NCBI GenBank assembly: GCA_024734555.1
Contig: JANPWX010000076.1
Coordinates: forward strand, 1,566,689 to 1,630,688
Direction: 5' to 3'
Length of the DNA: 64,000 nucleotides
Origin: Trochalopteron elliotii
Taxonomy: Eukaryota > Chordata > Aves > Passeriformes > Leiothrichidae
The notes under the pieces are model-generated. The model was not told the DNA's origin, searched no databases, and saw nothing but the letters and a program-made list of their open reading frames with translations. Shown here in pieces: positions 48,142-59,641 of the stretch (positions are counted from its first letter, which is position 1; each line of letters starts with the position of its first letter). The translations under genes and the position numbers were made by a program.

Positions 48142-50266
48142 AAAATTTTAATAATCACAGCAGTAATCAAAGAATTTAGATTGTAAACTGCAACTTTGTC
48201 ATATCTGTCAGATCTTCAGTCATTCACTACAGTTGAAGTTCACTGAACAATTATTATGGTGAAAGTTAAGTTTACCTAAAGAAAAGAGTGGGAAAATCAC
48301 CAAATGGATTAAATGGAAGTACATTCTGCCTACTACCAATCTGTTTCTCTCCTCTTGAGAGTGCCTAGAGGTCTGATGTATTGTTCTTTAACACCAAAGC
48401 CTTGAGAGGTGATATCTCTGAAAGATGTGGGGCAGCTCTGCCACAGCTGTCAGCCTGATACTGGAATCCTGTGGTGTGACCTGTGAGCTGGCTGGTACTA
48501 GATCAGCTCCACGCGGTTCTGCCTGCTGGCTGTACTACCCGCAAACATCCAAGAATACCAAAACTGTATGATTGACTGCAGCTGGTAAACAGTTTATGGG
48601 ATTTCACTGTGTTTGTCAATTCCATTCTAGGTAGCTGGTCTGAAGATAAACAACTACAGAAATGTCTGGTCTATTTTGAATCATAAGATTGAAAAGATCC
48701 CATACCAACAAGTTCTATCTGTCAAATTTATATTTATTGGACCATGAAATTTGTCTAACATTTTGAGCTTTTTGCAGAGTCTATCTTCTCATGTTGAAAT
48801 CAATCAGATTATTACTGACAAGACAAGCTGCTTCTACTGAAAAATTGACAGGGTTTAAGTAGCCTATTAAAATTAAAAGAATGTCCACTTATGAAGTAAA
48901 TATCACTACTTGCACAACTATTATATACAATATGTGAAATATAGGAGCGTTCTTATCTTCTTTTTGTGTTCTTGCAAATCCCTTTTTCTGAAGGTTATTC
49001 ATGTGCAGAGTACACATGTGACTGGCTGGATCAGATCTAATATCAAAGAGTTAATACAGGGAAAAATCCATCGTTTTCTCTGCTTTGCTATATTGCAGCA
49101 TAAACTGGAATAATTTTACAAAATTCCTGCAAAAATACAGAGTATTACTTTTGGTATACATATACCTTTCCCTTGTGACATCGCAGAGAAATTACTGGAA
49201 AATTTTATTACATTTTATCTGGATCATTAAGGATCAAAGACAAAACAATAGCTTTAAGTTTCTTTATATAATTGTTTTCCAAAATTGCAACCCATATGAA
49301 ATAAAATAATATATTTCATTATTTTAAACCACCTTCAAAAATAAAAGAAGAGAATGAGACACTATAAGCTGATATAATTCTAAAGGAATTCTAAGTTTTC
49401 AATGAAGGCAAAATTTTCAAATTCAGGACCTTATTTAGATGTCCTCTCGAGCTTTTTCTCATTCATATTATATTAACTGAGAAGAAGAGACTACAACAGT
49501 ATCCTTCTGAATATGTAAATTATCCTGTATTAATAAGCTTCAGCAACTATATATTCTAGATTTAGCTGATAGAACTCAGCTCAGGCAATAAGACCAAATC
49601 AGATCTTAGCAATTTACATTTTTATAGTTCTTGCTAAAGCAATTCAGAATTGACTTTTACTGCCAAGAGAGGGCATAAAATAGTATCTAAAAATTAACTT
49701 AGTACACTTCATGTACAACTTGCTTTTAAACACGAGTCTTTTTTAAAAATAATTTTAAAAACATAGAATATAAAATAACCCCAATGGAAAAACAAACAAA
49801 TAAACAAATAAAATAATCCCCTCTGCTCAACTGAGGATGAAGATCAGAAAAAATTGCAATATTGCTGAGATGAAATCCATTGATGAATATAAGGAGAAAA
49901 ATCAGCAACAGATAACTCACAGAGAAGGAAAACCACAATGGACAAAGGAACAGAATGTGCAGAAATGTTCTTATTTAATATGAGTGTAGGATAATTGCTT
50001 TTCAAGTAATAGCAGCATTTCACCTCTTAGTGTCAGATTTTCTGGCACAGAGTAGAAGAATGAAAAATATTTATATTCCTAATAGGTGACATATCTTTTT
50101 TGCATATTCTTACATAGCAAAGGCTTTTAAAGCCCTGTCTTGAAAAGCAAGGTCAGACTATAAGTATTAGTCACACAGGTTTCATTATTTTGACAGTTGC
50201 ATTTCCATCTACTGCAACGATTTCTGAGATGAAAACTTTAGATCAATGTTGCAAATTGTGCAAACA
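48142..50266. other. Noncoding DNA
   Basis: A GC-richer patch at about 48295-48545 is unrecognised. The remainder is AT-rich, with an A-rich AAAC/AAAT simple repeat at about 49790-49814. No gene is supported. Confidence 0.5.
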
Positions 50267-50400
50267 TGTTCAAGGCCAGGCAGGATGGAGCTTTGAGCAA
50301 CGTGGTCTGGTGGAAGGTATCCCTATCCATTGCAGGGGGGTTGGAAGTAGATGATACTTAAGGTCCCTTCCAATCCAAACCATTCAATGATTCTGTGATT
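50267..50400 (+). mobile_element. CR1 LINE 3' end
   Basis: The copy starts TGTTCAAGGCCAGGCAGG and runs through GCTTTGAGCAACGTGGTCTG and AGGTCCCTTCCAATCC to a short decayed tail, CAATGATTCTGTGATT. This is the last 130 or so bases of a CR1 of the same type as the one at 36061-36796: a strongly 5'-truncated insertion. Confidence 0.93.
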
Positions 50401-53400
50401 AAAACTAAATAAGTTCTCACTGCTCCATATTGCTTTGGTAGACATAGAGTATGGGGCAGTCCAACACTGCTGACATTCATATGCACCCAACAAGGATCTG
50501 TAAGTAGTTTATAACAGACATAAAATTTGCAGGCCAAAGTGTAGCCTTTCCTATCTAATGTGCTTATCCTATATGAAGATCCTACATCTATCCTATATGA
50601 GGATAGACTATTTTTTTTTAATTAATTTCAGTCTCTTGAAAAATAATATTTGAAAAAAAACCAATAAAATACTATGTAAGAGTATAATCTGTCAGCTCCA
50701 GGGTATCATTGGGATAGGACACATTTCCAAGAAGAGAAGGCTCATGTGATTTAGCAGCATGTTCATTTACTTTTTTTTACTTTTTTTTTAATTTTTTACA
50801 TCTGGTGATGTACAGAAGGACAATATTCTCAAATTCTCTTCTTTAGAAAACAACTCAGCCACTTCCTGCAGAAGAAAGAATGGGAAAGAAAGCTATCACC
50901 AAAATTAATTTATATCATAGCTTAAAGATTATAAATCAAGTTTTATCCTCATATAAGAGCATGGAAGTCTCACTGAAGCCCTGTGGATTATAAAGATGGA
51001 ATTGTAAGAAGACAGACATAAAAACACTTGCTCATCATGAGCAATGATATTGATTTTTGTGCTAGGAAGGGGTTTCTTCCCCCTGCCCTTACAGACATCT
51101 AGAAAATCCAGGGTCATACATGCCAGTGATGAAGGTTCTTCAGCCCAGACACTCAACACATCCTTCTAACTGGTAGAAAAATTACAAATTTGCAAATTGT
51201 AATGCTTATTTAACTTGTGTGGTTTTTTAAGCAGAAACCATCATGCCAGGTGTCTGCATGCACAGGTGGATGCACAGAACACAGCAGAGGCTTATAACTA
51301 CAGTATCTTACCAGGCAAGAACAGAGCAAGTTATTTATCCTTAAGATGATATTAACAAGATGAGAATGCTTGTTTTTAATACATGAGAAAATATGAAATA
51401 AATAGCCATTTGCTTAAAGGCCATAAGCCTTGTTAATATGTCCTGTGTGGCCTTCATTCTGCTGAGATTTTCTGGACACATCTCTACATCTCCAAGCAAG
51501 AGAACAGTCAGGAATATTCACGCTGAAGGCTACTATGAAAGCGTACAAGAGTTTTGTAACTTGTTTATTGAAAATTATTTTTTTCACAGAAGATCTATTT
51601 TCAACTTCTATTTTTCAATGTTTGTGTCAACTTCACCACAGAAAGGAGAGTTCAAGCTCATAGTTACAGTGATATCAGTCAAACCACAAGGGAAATCTCA
51701 AAGCAGCTGGGATTTCAGGATTTTCCGACATTCTCCTAACTTTCACAATTTCATCCTCTGGCCCAGCTGTCACACACACATCTGTGTGTTTATGTGACAA
51801 ACAGATTTTAGCCTATAAACTTTATGTCTGCTATAAATCCTGTACAGGGTGATTTCTTCAGCAGTACCTATGGCATCAAGGTGCTGCAGTGCCAGGCTTG
51901 ATGCTAGCAAGTGCCTGTCTGTGCTTGATAACACTCAGAGAGGCTCTATGAAGGAAAAAAGATAAAATCATAGGCTGAACAATTCCAGTTTTGCCCAAGT
52001 ATTTTCATAAACCAAGTTTCCTAAATCTTCAATCATTTTCACTGTTCTTTTCTGGATTTTTTATGATTTACCCACATCTCTTTTTAAACTTCATGCACCA
52101 AACCAGACAGATATTTCTGGCTGTGATCAAAGAAAAGGCTTGTGATGTAAATGGCAAAAAAAAAATTAATTAGGATACAGTAATATAAGCTTGTCTTGAA
52201 TTGAAATCTGCATGTACTAAAATAATGTACACAGTTTGTGTCATTGTGCTGACACAGCTAAGCACAAAATATGGGCATTTTACTGAAGGGCATGAGAAAT
52301 TTGACCATTAACCCATCAAAGAGAGAGCAGTGCAGTTCACATAACAGGCATTGGAAAATGTTTATGCAGTGACCCAAGCAGTGAATTTTGCAAACAACGA
52401 ATAGAAATGAAAGGAGCAGACTCTGCAAATAAGTGTGGAGACCAAGAACACCCCAGATCCATGGCCTATCACTGCTAAATATGCAGCATCAGCACCCCAG
52501 TGCTGTACTGTTGCAGCTCTTATGTGATATAGGTGTTGAGGATTAACACTTTTATATAGGTAGAGATGAGTAGCAATAACATAAAATAACTAACTGTTAA
52601 TAGTAGTTAATATTAAGACTAATAATTTAATAAATTAATAAACTCTCAGTATTGTTAATGAACTGTCAGTTTAGTAAAGTATGGTTTTAAAATTGTTTTA
52701 GATTTGTCAGATTTCTGAACAATGCAGTCAAAGCAATCTCAAATTCCCTGATACTTTTATATATATGTTCATTTGCGATATAGCTAAGGCCTTATCAACA
52801 GCACAAAGATTTTGTTTCACACATCGTATGGGTTACATATAAATACAATGAGGATTGCTTCCTTTGCAGCATGAAATACTTAAGAATCTGTTGAGACCCA
52901 TCATGAATGTGCATAATTAACTATTTCTGTTTAGATGTGCTATCCTGAATTTACTTTCCTGAATTTCAATCAGTTCTTGCAAGATAATTTCAGATAATTA
53001 ATTGCAAAATGCCATTAACATGATAATTCTGAAGCAAGTATACAGATCCATCCAAAATATTTGAATCTATAATTTTTTGTAAGCATTATTTTAATAAATA
53101 TTGTAGAAGAAATCCTTAACAAAGGTCAAGCTACTTAATTTAGACTAATTTGCATAGGGAAGTGTACAAGACAAGAAAAAGTTTCAGAAGACTGTATACA
53201 TCACTTTGTTGTAAGTTTAGATCAACTGTGGATAAAAATTAAAGTTTTTATAGATTTGACATCCTAGTAGCAGAATACTCTGCCTTTACATGCTTTTAGA
53301 ATACAGCTTCCAGTGTAGCTATAGGTATATCTGATTCCTAAAATCTCAAAACTTATATCCTAATATATTTGCAGGGAAGCAATTACTTTAATATCCATGG

Positions 53401-54146
53401 ATATTCTTCTGTATATTTTGAGCGATGTACTGTGAATAAACTTTAGCTTAGTATTACAGGTATGGCCCCCTTGTACTAGCCACCTCAGGATTCTCTATAA
53501 CACAACCTTGTCCAATTAATGTCTATTCCTACCATTACAACAGTCAAATAATATATTCCATTTTTTATTTGTTGTTGTACATGTGCAAAATTTTCCTGTT
53601 ATTATGGGACAAAGTACTGTAGTGAAAATATTAATGCAGGAACAAAGAGCAGTGCTAAAGATATTAATATAGCAACACCTGCTAAAAAGTGCTGCAGCCC
53701 TAGGACATCAGAACAAAGCAGATATTTGCCTTTCATTCTTTTAGGTATCTGCATTGTGCCATCCTACTTTGTAAAATTTTACATGTTCACTATTTTTTTC
53801 TGCCATATCTTAGGAAATGCATCAATTCACACCAGTGTGCAAGCATACAGGTTTGATTTGGAGGTTTTAAATTTTGCAGCAGATTGGCTGAGCTTCTTAT
53901 TGTTTATATTTGGTTGTTTATTTCAGTGGTGTGACACTTAGAGGAGTTTACAGCATCATGTTCAAGATTTGGCACAAGTATTACTAAACTTCTGCTGAAA
54001 CGAGACTAGTGATGGTATAGTGATAGTATATGGCTTTTCAAAGCAACACGACTTTCCTGCACTTTGCTGGAAACCTAACACTGAAGAATTGAAAAATTGG
54101 TGTTTAAAGAGCTAGGAACACTCACACTTACTCAGTGTAGATGTTG
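50401..54146. other. Unique AT-rich noncoding DNA
   Basis: No gene or transposon is recognised. A 119-codon frame at 51438-51797 and a 71-codon frame at 53726-53941 lack known domains. No gag, pol or env remnant is present here, so the two short LTRs on either side do not bound a provirus. Confidence 0.55.
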
Positions 54147-54153
54147 CATGCAG

Positions 54154-54473
54154 TGTCGCCCTGATGCAAAAGCCTTTTTGTTGTTTATACTCTTGAACTG
54201 GAGTTTCTCACGCAGCTTCACAAAAACAATGTATATTTTTAGAAATTATCTATTGTTTACATTTTTGTCCTCTGGGTGGAGAAATGTGATGGACGGTGAT
54301 GTTCACCTACCAGGTCAAAGAGGTGGCAACCTGTGTACCCCATCTCTTGACCTCTGTACAAATGTATATAAGTAATGGAGTCAGATAATTAGAAAAGAAT
54401 AAAGGAAGAGAAGCTTTCCCTTGACCTGCTGCGTCTGCCTCATTCTTCGGGTTGTCCCTGCACTTGTCACACA
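54154..54473 (+). mobile_element. Short solo LTR, copy 2, with target-site duplication
   Basis: The element starts TGTCGCCCTGATGC and ends CACTTGTCACACA. It is homologous to the copy at 47833-48141. It has TATATAAG at 54365-54372 and AATAAA at 54398-54403. The pentamer TGCAG flanks it exactly (54149-54153 and 54474-54478); if the element is taken to end at 54471 the match extends to seven bases, CATGCAG. The TG...CA ends, the duplication and the promoter-then-polyadenylation order together identify a solo LTR. The class is uncertain: 5 bp favours an ERVL-like element. Confidence 0.9.
54398..54403 (+). promoter_or_regulatory. Polyadenylation signal of the 54154-54473 LTR
   Basis: AATAAA lies 26 bases after the TATA box, so R is very short in this family. 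Confidence 0.65.
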
Positions 54474-54478
54474 TGCAG

Positions 54479-57400
54479 TACATCATTTGTCGTGGTCAAA
54501 CTCTCACAGTTAATACATGAGTGATGTTCTACAAATACGTTTTGCCTTTCAATGTAATTTCTGTGAAAGCAAAAAGAAAATAATCTGTCTTACTGCTTGC
54601 TCCTAGTTCCTTGACAGGATAGTATCATGGGTTTAGTTCTTCTGTGCCAATTTAAAAAGTACTTTTTCACTTAGCAATTGAAATGTAAAGTAATGATCCA
54701 ATTATTTAATGAGGATAGTCAGGCACAGAAAAAGGTGGAGCATTTGCTGCATTTGCCTACCAGCCCCAGTGTCATTATTGCTATTAAATACTCATACTAT
54801 TTTTCAGAATAACCACTGCAATGAGACCAGAGCTCCAAAATGTAATATCTTGTCAGAGATAGCTGTGCCTTCCACATCTGTCAGCTAACAGAGCTGTTTT
54901 AATAAAACACAGTGTCTCAAAAGAAGTGTGTGGCTCACTTTTCATTCCCTTAGTGACAACAGAACTAATGGAAACTATCCAAATACGTCTGAAATCTCTG
55001 CATCAATTTAGTGTGAAGTATGGCAAAAATTCCTGTTATTTGTTGCCTGAAAAGGAGCAATGCTTGCATGAATTTATATGGGTAGAAAAAATGATAAACT
55101 ATTTGGAAGGTTCATTTAGCCTTTTCTTCCTTTACTTGCAAATGGAAGACAAGTTTAGGGAGTGCTATCATCTATAAAAAAAAATTTGGATGCTTCCAAT
55201 ACTCTTCTGTTTCTAATGGAAGAACACTGTGTGGATTCTATACTCATTTCCATATCAAAACAACGGCTGGATAGAAGCCCATGACCTTTAAACAAGACAT
55301 ACATTTAAAAATTTATTTTGGAAATCTGACAATTTTAATTGAAGGGTTTATTTTTAAAAATCTTAGGAGACCTGCACAATATCCATTGTAACCAGAAATG
55401 TAATTATCTCATACATACCAATTAAATTGTAACTGACAAATGTAACAACATGAAATATATTTATTAAATACGCACTTCAAAATTTGAAAACCAAACCCAA
55501 AATATTACAGACCAATACCATAGGTCAGGTTTGTTTCAAAATCTTTCCTTTTGGTGAAATTTAAAAATTTGATTTATTTCCCTTAGCAATAAATGGATAA
55601 TATACCATGATCTAGGATTGTTTGTCTTCCCTGTATATTCTTTTGACTGTGCAGGAGTTGCCTGAATCAATAAATAATAATAATAAGCACGTCACTCATG
55701 TTAATTCCATATCAAGCAGAAGGAAAACAAACTGAAACTCGGTAATTATATTTTTTCCTGGTTTTTTGTTGTTTGTTTTTTTTTTTTTCCAAAGAACATC
55801 TGGTACTCTGTTTATTCAATGTATGATTGAAGTTTCCTGGGCTATCTCTTAGGCATCCCGGAAAGATGACTCAGAAAGAAAAGCATAGTATGAGAAGCAT
55901 GCACAGAGAATAAATTGTTTTGCACTGCTACCAGAATGACTGTCTGACTCTGCAACTTGCCTGGAGGTTTGTGACCTCATGTTTTTCTCTCTTCCCACTT
56001 ACCTGGCACAGCAAGTTTCTTACTTCTTTGATTAAAGGATGAACAAAGACTTCACACAATGACGACAGAAAGACTGGAAAAAAAAATCACAGGAAAACAG
56101 ATCAGCAGAAACCAGAAATATTCAGAACATCTGTGCCCTGTATCATCCTTCCATCCTACAGTTGTTCAGGAGAAGAGGTTTGCAATATTTGCCAGGGTTT
56201 TGATGAATCTGTCACTGGCACTGATTTCGGATCAGAAGGTAAAGTCCACACGCATGCATCAAAATTAAAAGTTATATAAAATGTGCAAGATAGACTTGAA
56301 AAATTGGTTTTATGCAATAAAATAGATTTTATTTTTATACATAATTAGTGCCAGTAGTTGGATGAAACTGCAGAGTACGAATTAGTTTTATCATGGTGAG
56401 AGCTAATCAGACATTTTTTCTGTGCCATCATAAAGCCAGTCAGAATTTTTAAATTTCACTGAGCTGCTGATTTTCTCTGTTGCTTAAAACAAGCCAACAT
56501 TGACATTAACAACATTAAAAGATCCATAATGGTTAGGCTGAGGAGTTACTAAGTGCACTACTTAGTGCATTCTGATTTACCAGGTAAGAAAACTTTTTTT
56601 GTCAAAAGCCATTTTTCTTCATCTGAATTAAGAAGTATTAAGCCTGTAATGAAAAATTATTATTCTAATGAAAAATTAATGAGGGACAACTACTGTCCTT
56701 CATAGAAAGAAACAACGGCAGAAATTGGTATTTCACATTTAATCAATTGCAAGCGTCCAACTCCTTTTGTTGTTATGTTAAGGTCATTTCAATACAAGTC
56801 AGAGACCATGTTTGCAAGCTTCACTTAGATGATAGAAGGCATGCAAAAGCAGCTGACCTTAAACTTTAGCATCACTGCCCTTAAAGAGCAGCAGGTTGAA
56901 ACACTGATATGCAAAAGAAAAGAATTTTGCAAGGTCTGCATTTTTTTCCTTGCTCTAATAATACCCTGGTTCCCATATAATTACCTATAGCTAAGGTAAC
57001 AGCTTTTCTCAGTTACATGTTTCAGAAGGCTGCACCTTGGAGTACTATCTTAAACAAAAACAATTTTTGATGTCAAGACTATGGTTAAAATTTGTTTTCA
57101 TACATACATGCTTTGTGATACGTTTGTTAAATCTCCTAAATAAGTGCAGGTGCAACTTCTGATTGATTTGTTATTTCTGTTGGATTATGGTTACACCAGT
57201 TACTTCATGTCAGAGAATTTGTTTGCTGGCTGAATCAGTTGTTTGAGCTGCATTAGCTGAAAGAAGCTGGAGTGCAAAAAGTCCAATGCTTTTGACTAAA
57301 CTCCTTGCTTTCAGATGGACTTAGTCTTTAACTACCCTTCACAAACCTGTCAAATACTAAGCAAGGAGATTTACAGCCTTAGAAATACATTTGGTCAACC

Positions 57401-57765
57401 ATGCATTGTCAGAACTGACAAGTAACTTAGGATTTCTTTTTTTTTTTATATTCCATTTTAGATGTTTACTATAGCATGATATAAACCTCTTTTATTCTGT
57501 TTCACACAAATAAATACTTTTGCTGGCCTAGCTTAGAATCCCACTGGCACATATTTTGCTGAGTTATTGTAACTCATGTTCCATTATTCCCAAATTACAC
57601 ATCACAAGATTATGGTCAAAGTTTAGCCTTAAAAACAGATAAGCACAGACTGCAAAATTTTATGACAAGAGTCCTTGTTGGTTTTGGTTGAATGAATCAT
57701 ATTCAAAAGCCGATAGTTTGTTGCTTATGGGATATGCTGCTTCCATGATGGGATTAGTAAACTGA
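54479..57765. other. Unique AT-rich noncoding DNA
   Basis: No gene is established. It contains an AAT microsatellite at about 55669-55686, a T run at 55776-55788 and an exon-like candidate at 56012-56238 of low confidence. Open frames are under 90 codons. Confidence 0.5.
55669..55686 (+). repeat. (AAT)n microsatellite
   Basis: About six AAT/AATA units, slightly interrupted. Confidence 0.9.
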
Positions 57766-57880
57766 TAAATAAATTACCCCCTGGTGGATTGGGATGTGGC
57801 CTCAAACTCACTCCAGAATTCTCTGCCTGCTCCCAAGCTGCACAGGAGGATGGGGAATGGGGGTTGGGGTCAGTTCACAG
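57766..57880 (-). mobile_element. LTR split by a CR1 insertion, left piece
   Basis: The plus strand reads CCTGGTGGATTGGG, CTCACTCCAGAATTC and GATGGGGAATGGGGGTTGGG, ending GGTCAGTTCA. The last part matches the order seen in the LTR at 16605-17634, where GGGAATGGGAGATTATGGTC is followed by AGTTCATCACAGG. The continuation after GTCAGTTCA resumes at 58799. The outer terminus of this LTR is not recognisable, so the piece is truncated or decayed. Confidence 0.75.
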
Positions 57881-58405
57881 TATTCACAGAATTCACACAG
57901 AATTTCACACAGAATCACTAGGTTGGAAGAGACCTTCAAGATCATTGAGTCCAACCCATGCCCTAACACCTCAACTAAATCATGGCACTGAGTGCCACAT
58001 CCAGTCCTTTTTAAAACACATCCAGGGATGGTGACTCCACCACCTTCCCAGGCAGACCATTCAAGTATTTTTTCACTCTTCCTGTGAAAAACTTTTTCCT
58101 AATATCCAACCTATATTTCATTTGACACAGTTTAAGACTGTCTCCTCTTGTTCCGTCAGTTGCTGCATGGAGAAAGAGACCAACCCCCACCTGACTACAG
58201 CCACCTTTCAGGGAGTTGTAGAGAGTGATAAGGTCACCTCTGAGTCTCCTTTTCTCCAGGCTAAACACCCCCACCTCCCTCAGTCGTTCCTCACGGGGTT
58301 TGTGTTCCAAGCCCCTCACCAGCCTTGTTGCCTCCTCTGGACACGCTCAAGGGTCTCAACATCCTTCCTGAACTGAGGGCCCAGAACTGGGCACAGCACT
58401 CAAGG

Positions 58406-58445
58406 CCTCACCGGTGCCCAGTACAGGGGAAGAATGACCTCCCTG
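58406..58445. repeat. 40-bp exact direct repeat, internal copy
   Basis: Starts CCTCACCGGTGCCCAGTACA and ends AATGACCTCCCTG. It is identical to 58759-58798. Here it lies in its expected place within the CR1 sequence. Confidence 0.97.
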
Positions 58446-58758
58446 CTCCTGCTGGCCACACCATTCCTGATCCAGGCCAGGATGCCCTTGGCCTTCTTGG
58501 CCACCAGGGCACACTGCTGGGTTGTGTTCAGCTGCTGTCACCAGAACCCCCAGGTCCCTTTCCTCCTGGGCACTGCTCAGGCACACCATCCCCAGCCTAC
58601 AACATTGCTGGGGGTTATTGTGGCCAAAATTCATGACTCGACACTTGGACTTATTAAACTTCATCTTATTGGACTCTGCTCATCCATCCAACCATTCCAG
58701 GTCTCTCTGCAGAACCCTCCCACCTTCCAACAGATTGACACACACTCCCAAGGTGTGC

Positions 58759-58798
58759 CCTCACCGGTGCCCAGTACAGGGGAAGAATGACCTCCCTG
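58759..58798. repeat. 40-bp exact direct repeat, copy at the CR1 5' end
   Basis: Identical to 58406-58445, but located at the element's 5' terminus, upstream of sequence that normally precedes it by about 350 bp. It therefore marks an out-of-order junction in the CR1. Confidence 0.97.
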
Positions 58799-59641
58799 TC
58801 ACCATGTCTCTGCTGCTCCTTCTTTCTTAGGGGAAGGACTCCTCATGCTTCCCCTGTTCTGTTGTGAGGTCCTTCCCATGGGAGACAGTGCTCCATGAAC
58901 TTCTATGTCAGCTTTTCCTCCTATGTTAATCCTTCCTATAGGCTGTGGTTCCTCATGAACTGCTCCAGTGTAGGTCCCTTCCACAGGATGCAGTCCTTCA
59001 GGGACAGACTGCTACAGTGTGGGTCCCTTCCACAGGATGCAGTCCTTCAGGGACAGACTGCTACAGTGTGGGTCCACCCCAGGATCACAAGTCCTGACAG
59101 TGTGGGCTCCCCACTCCATGAGGCCACAGGTCCTGCCAAGAGCCTGGTATGGCACAGGCTTAGCACAGCATCAGGGATTCCTTTGGGAATCCCTCTGCTC
59201 TGGCATGGGGTCCTCCACAAGTTGCAGGTGGATCTCTGGTCCACTGTGGACCTCCATGGGCTGCAGGAGCACAGCTGTCTCACCATGGTCTACATCAAGG
59301 GCTGCAGGGGAATCTCTGCCCGAGATCATGGAGCAGTTCCTGCCCCTCCTTTACTTTCTGCAGAGTTGTTGCTCTCACATATTCTCACTTGTCTCATCTT
59401 TGGCTGCAATTTGCTTCTGGGCTGTGAATTCCTTCCTCTCCTTAACTATGTTATCCCAGGTGTGCCACCACTACCATGATGGGCTCAGCCTTGGCCAGCG
59501 GTGGGTCTCTTGGAGCCGTCTGGAATTGACTCTATCCCGCATTAGGGAGGCTTCAGGCAGCTTCTCACAGAAGGCACTCCTGTAGCCCCCATCCCCAATG
59601 CCAAAATCTGTAATCTGTTGGCTATAAAAACCCAATTCACA
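58799..59641 (-). mobile_element. LTR split by a CR1 insertion, right piece
   Basis: The plus strand resumes with TCACCATGTCTCTGCTGCTC. It then shows the LTR's internal array (TGCTCCAGTGTAGG, GGATGCAGTCCTTCAGGGAC) and ends GCTATAAAAACCCAATTCACA, comparable to the terminus of the LTR at 16605-17634. Sense is minus. Two adjacent 49-bp units at 58981 and 59030 are virtually identical. The frames at 58895-59479 (194 codons) and 59019-59585 (188 codons) run through the array and do not resemble retroviral proteins. Confidence 0.82.
58981..59076 (+). repeat. 49-bp tandem duplication within the LTR
   Basis: The unit starting CCACAGGATGCAGTCCTTCA begins at 58981 and repeats at 59030 with identity over about 46 bases before diverging. 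It is a recent expansion within the array typical of this LTR family. Confidence 0.92.

Larger units (their letters stand above)
57881..58798 (-). mobile_element. CR1 LINE nested in an LTR, with chimeric 5' end
   Basis: On the minus strand this is about 900 bp of CR1, including the end of ORF2 and the 3' UTR. Open frames at 58664-58356 (starting MKFNKSKCRVMNFGHNN) and 58319-58011 (containing [20 protein letters not shown]) are consecutive parts of the CR1 ORF2 C-terminal region, separated by a frameshift. The 3' end, at the left, reads on the minus strand as TTCCAACCTAGTGATTCTGT and then degenerate GTGAATTCTGTG units. The extreme 5' end carries a 40-bp segment (58759-58798) identical to an internal piece (58406-58445). 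The element is inactive. Confidence 0.95.

Noticed and set aside
47833..54473. A single 6.6-kb provirus bounded by two LTRs
   Set aside because: The interior shows no retroviral coding remnant, and the second LTR has its own target-site duplication, so these are separate solo LTRs.
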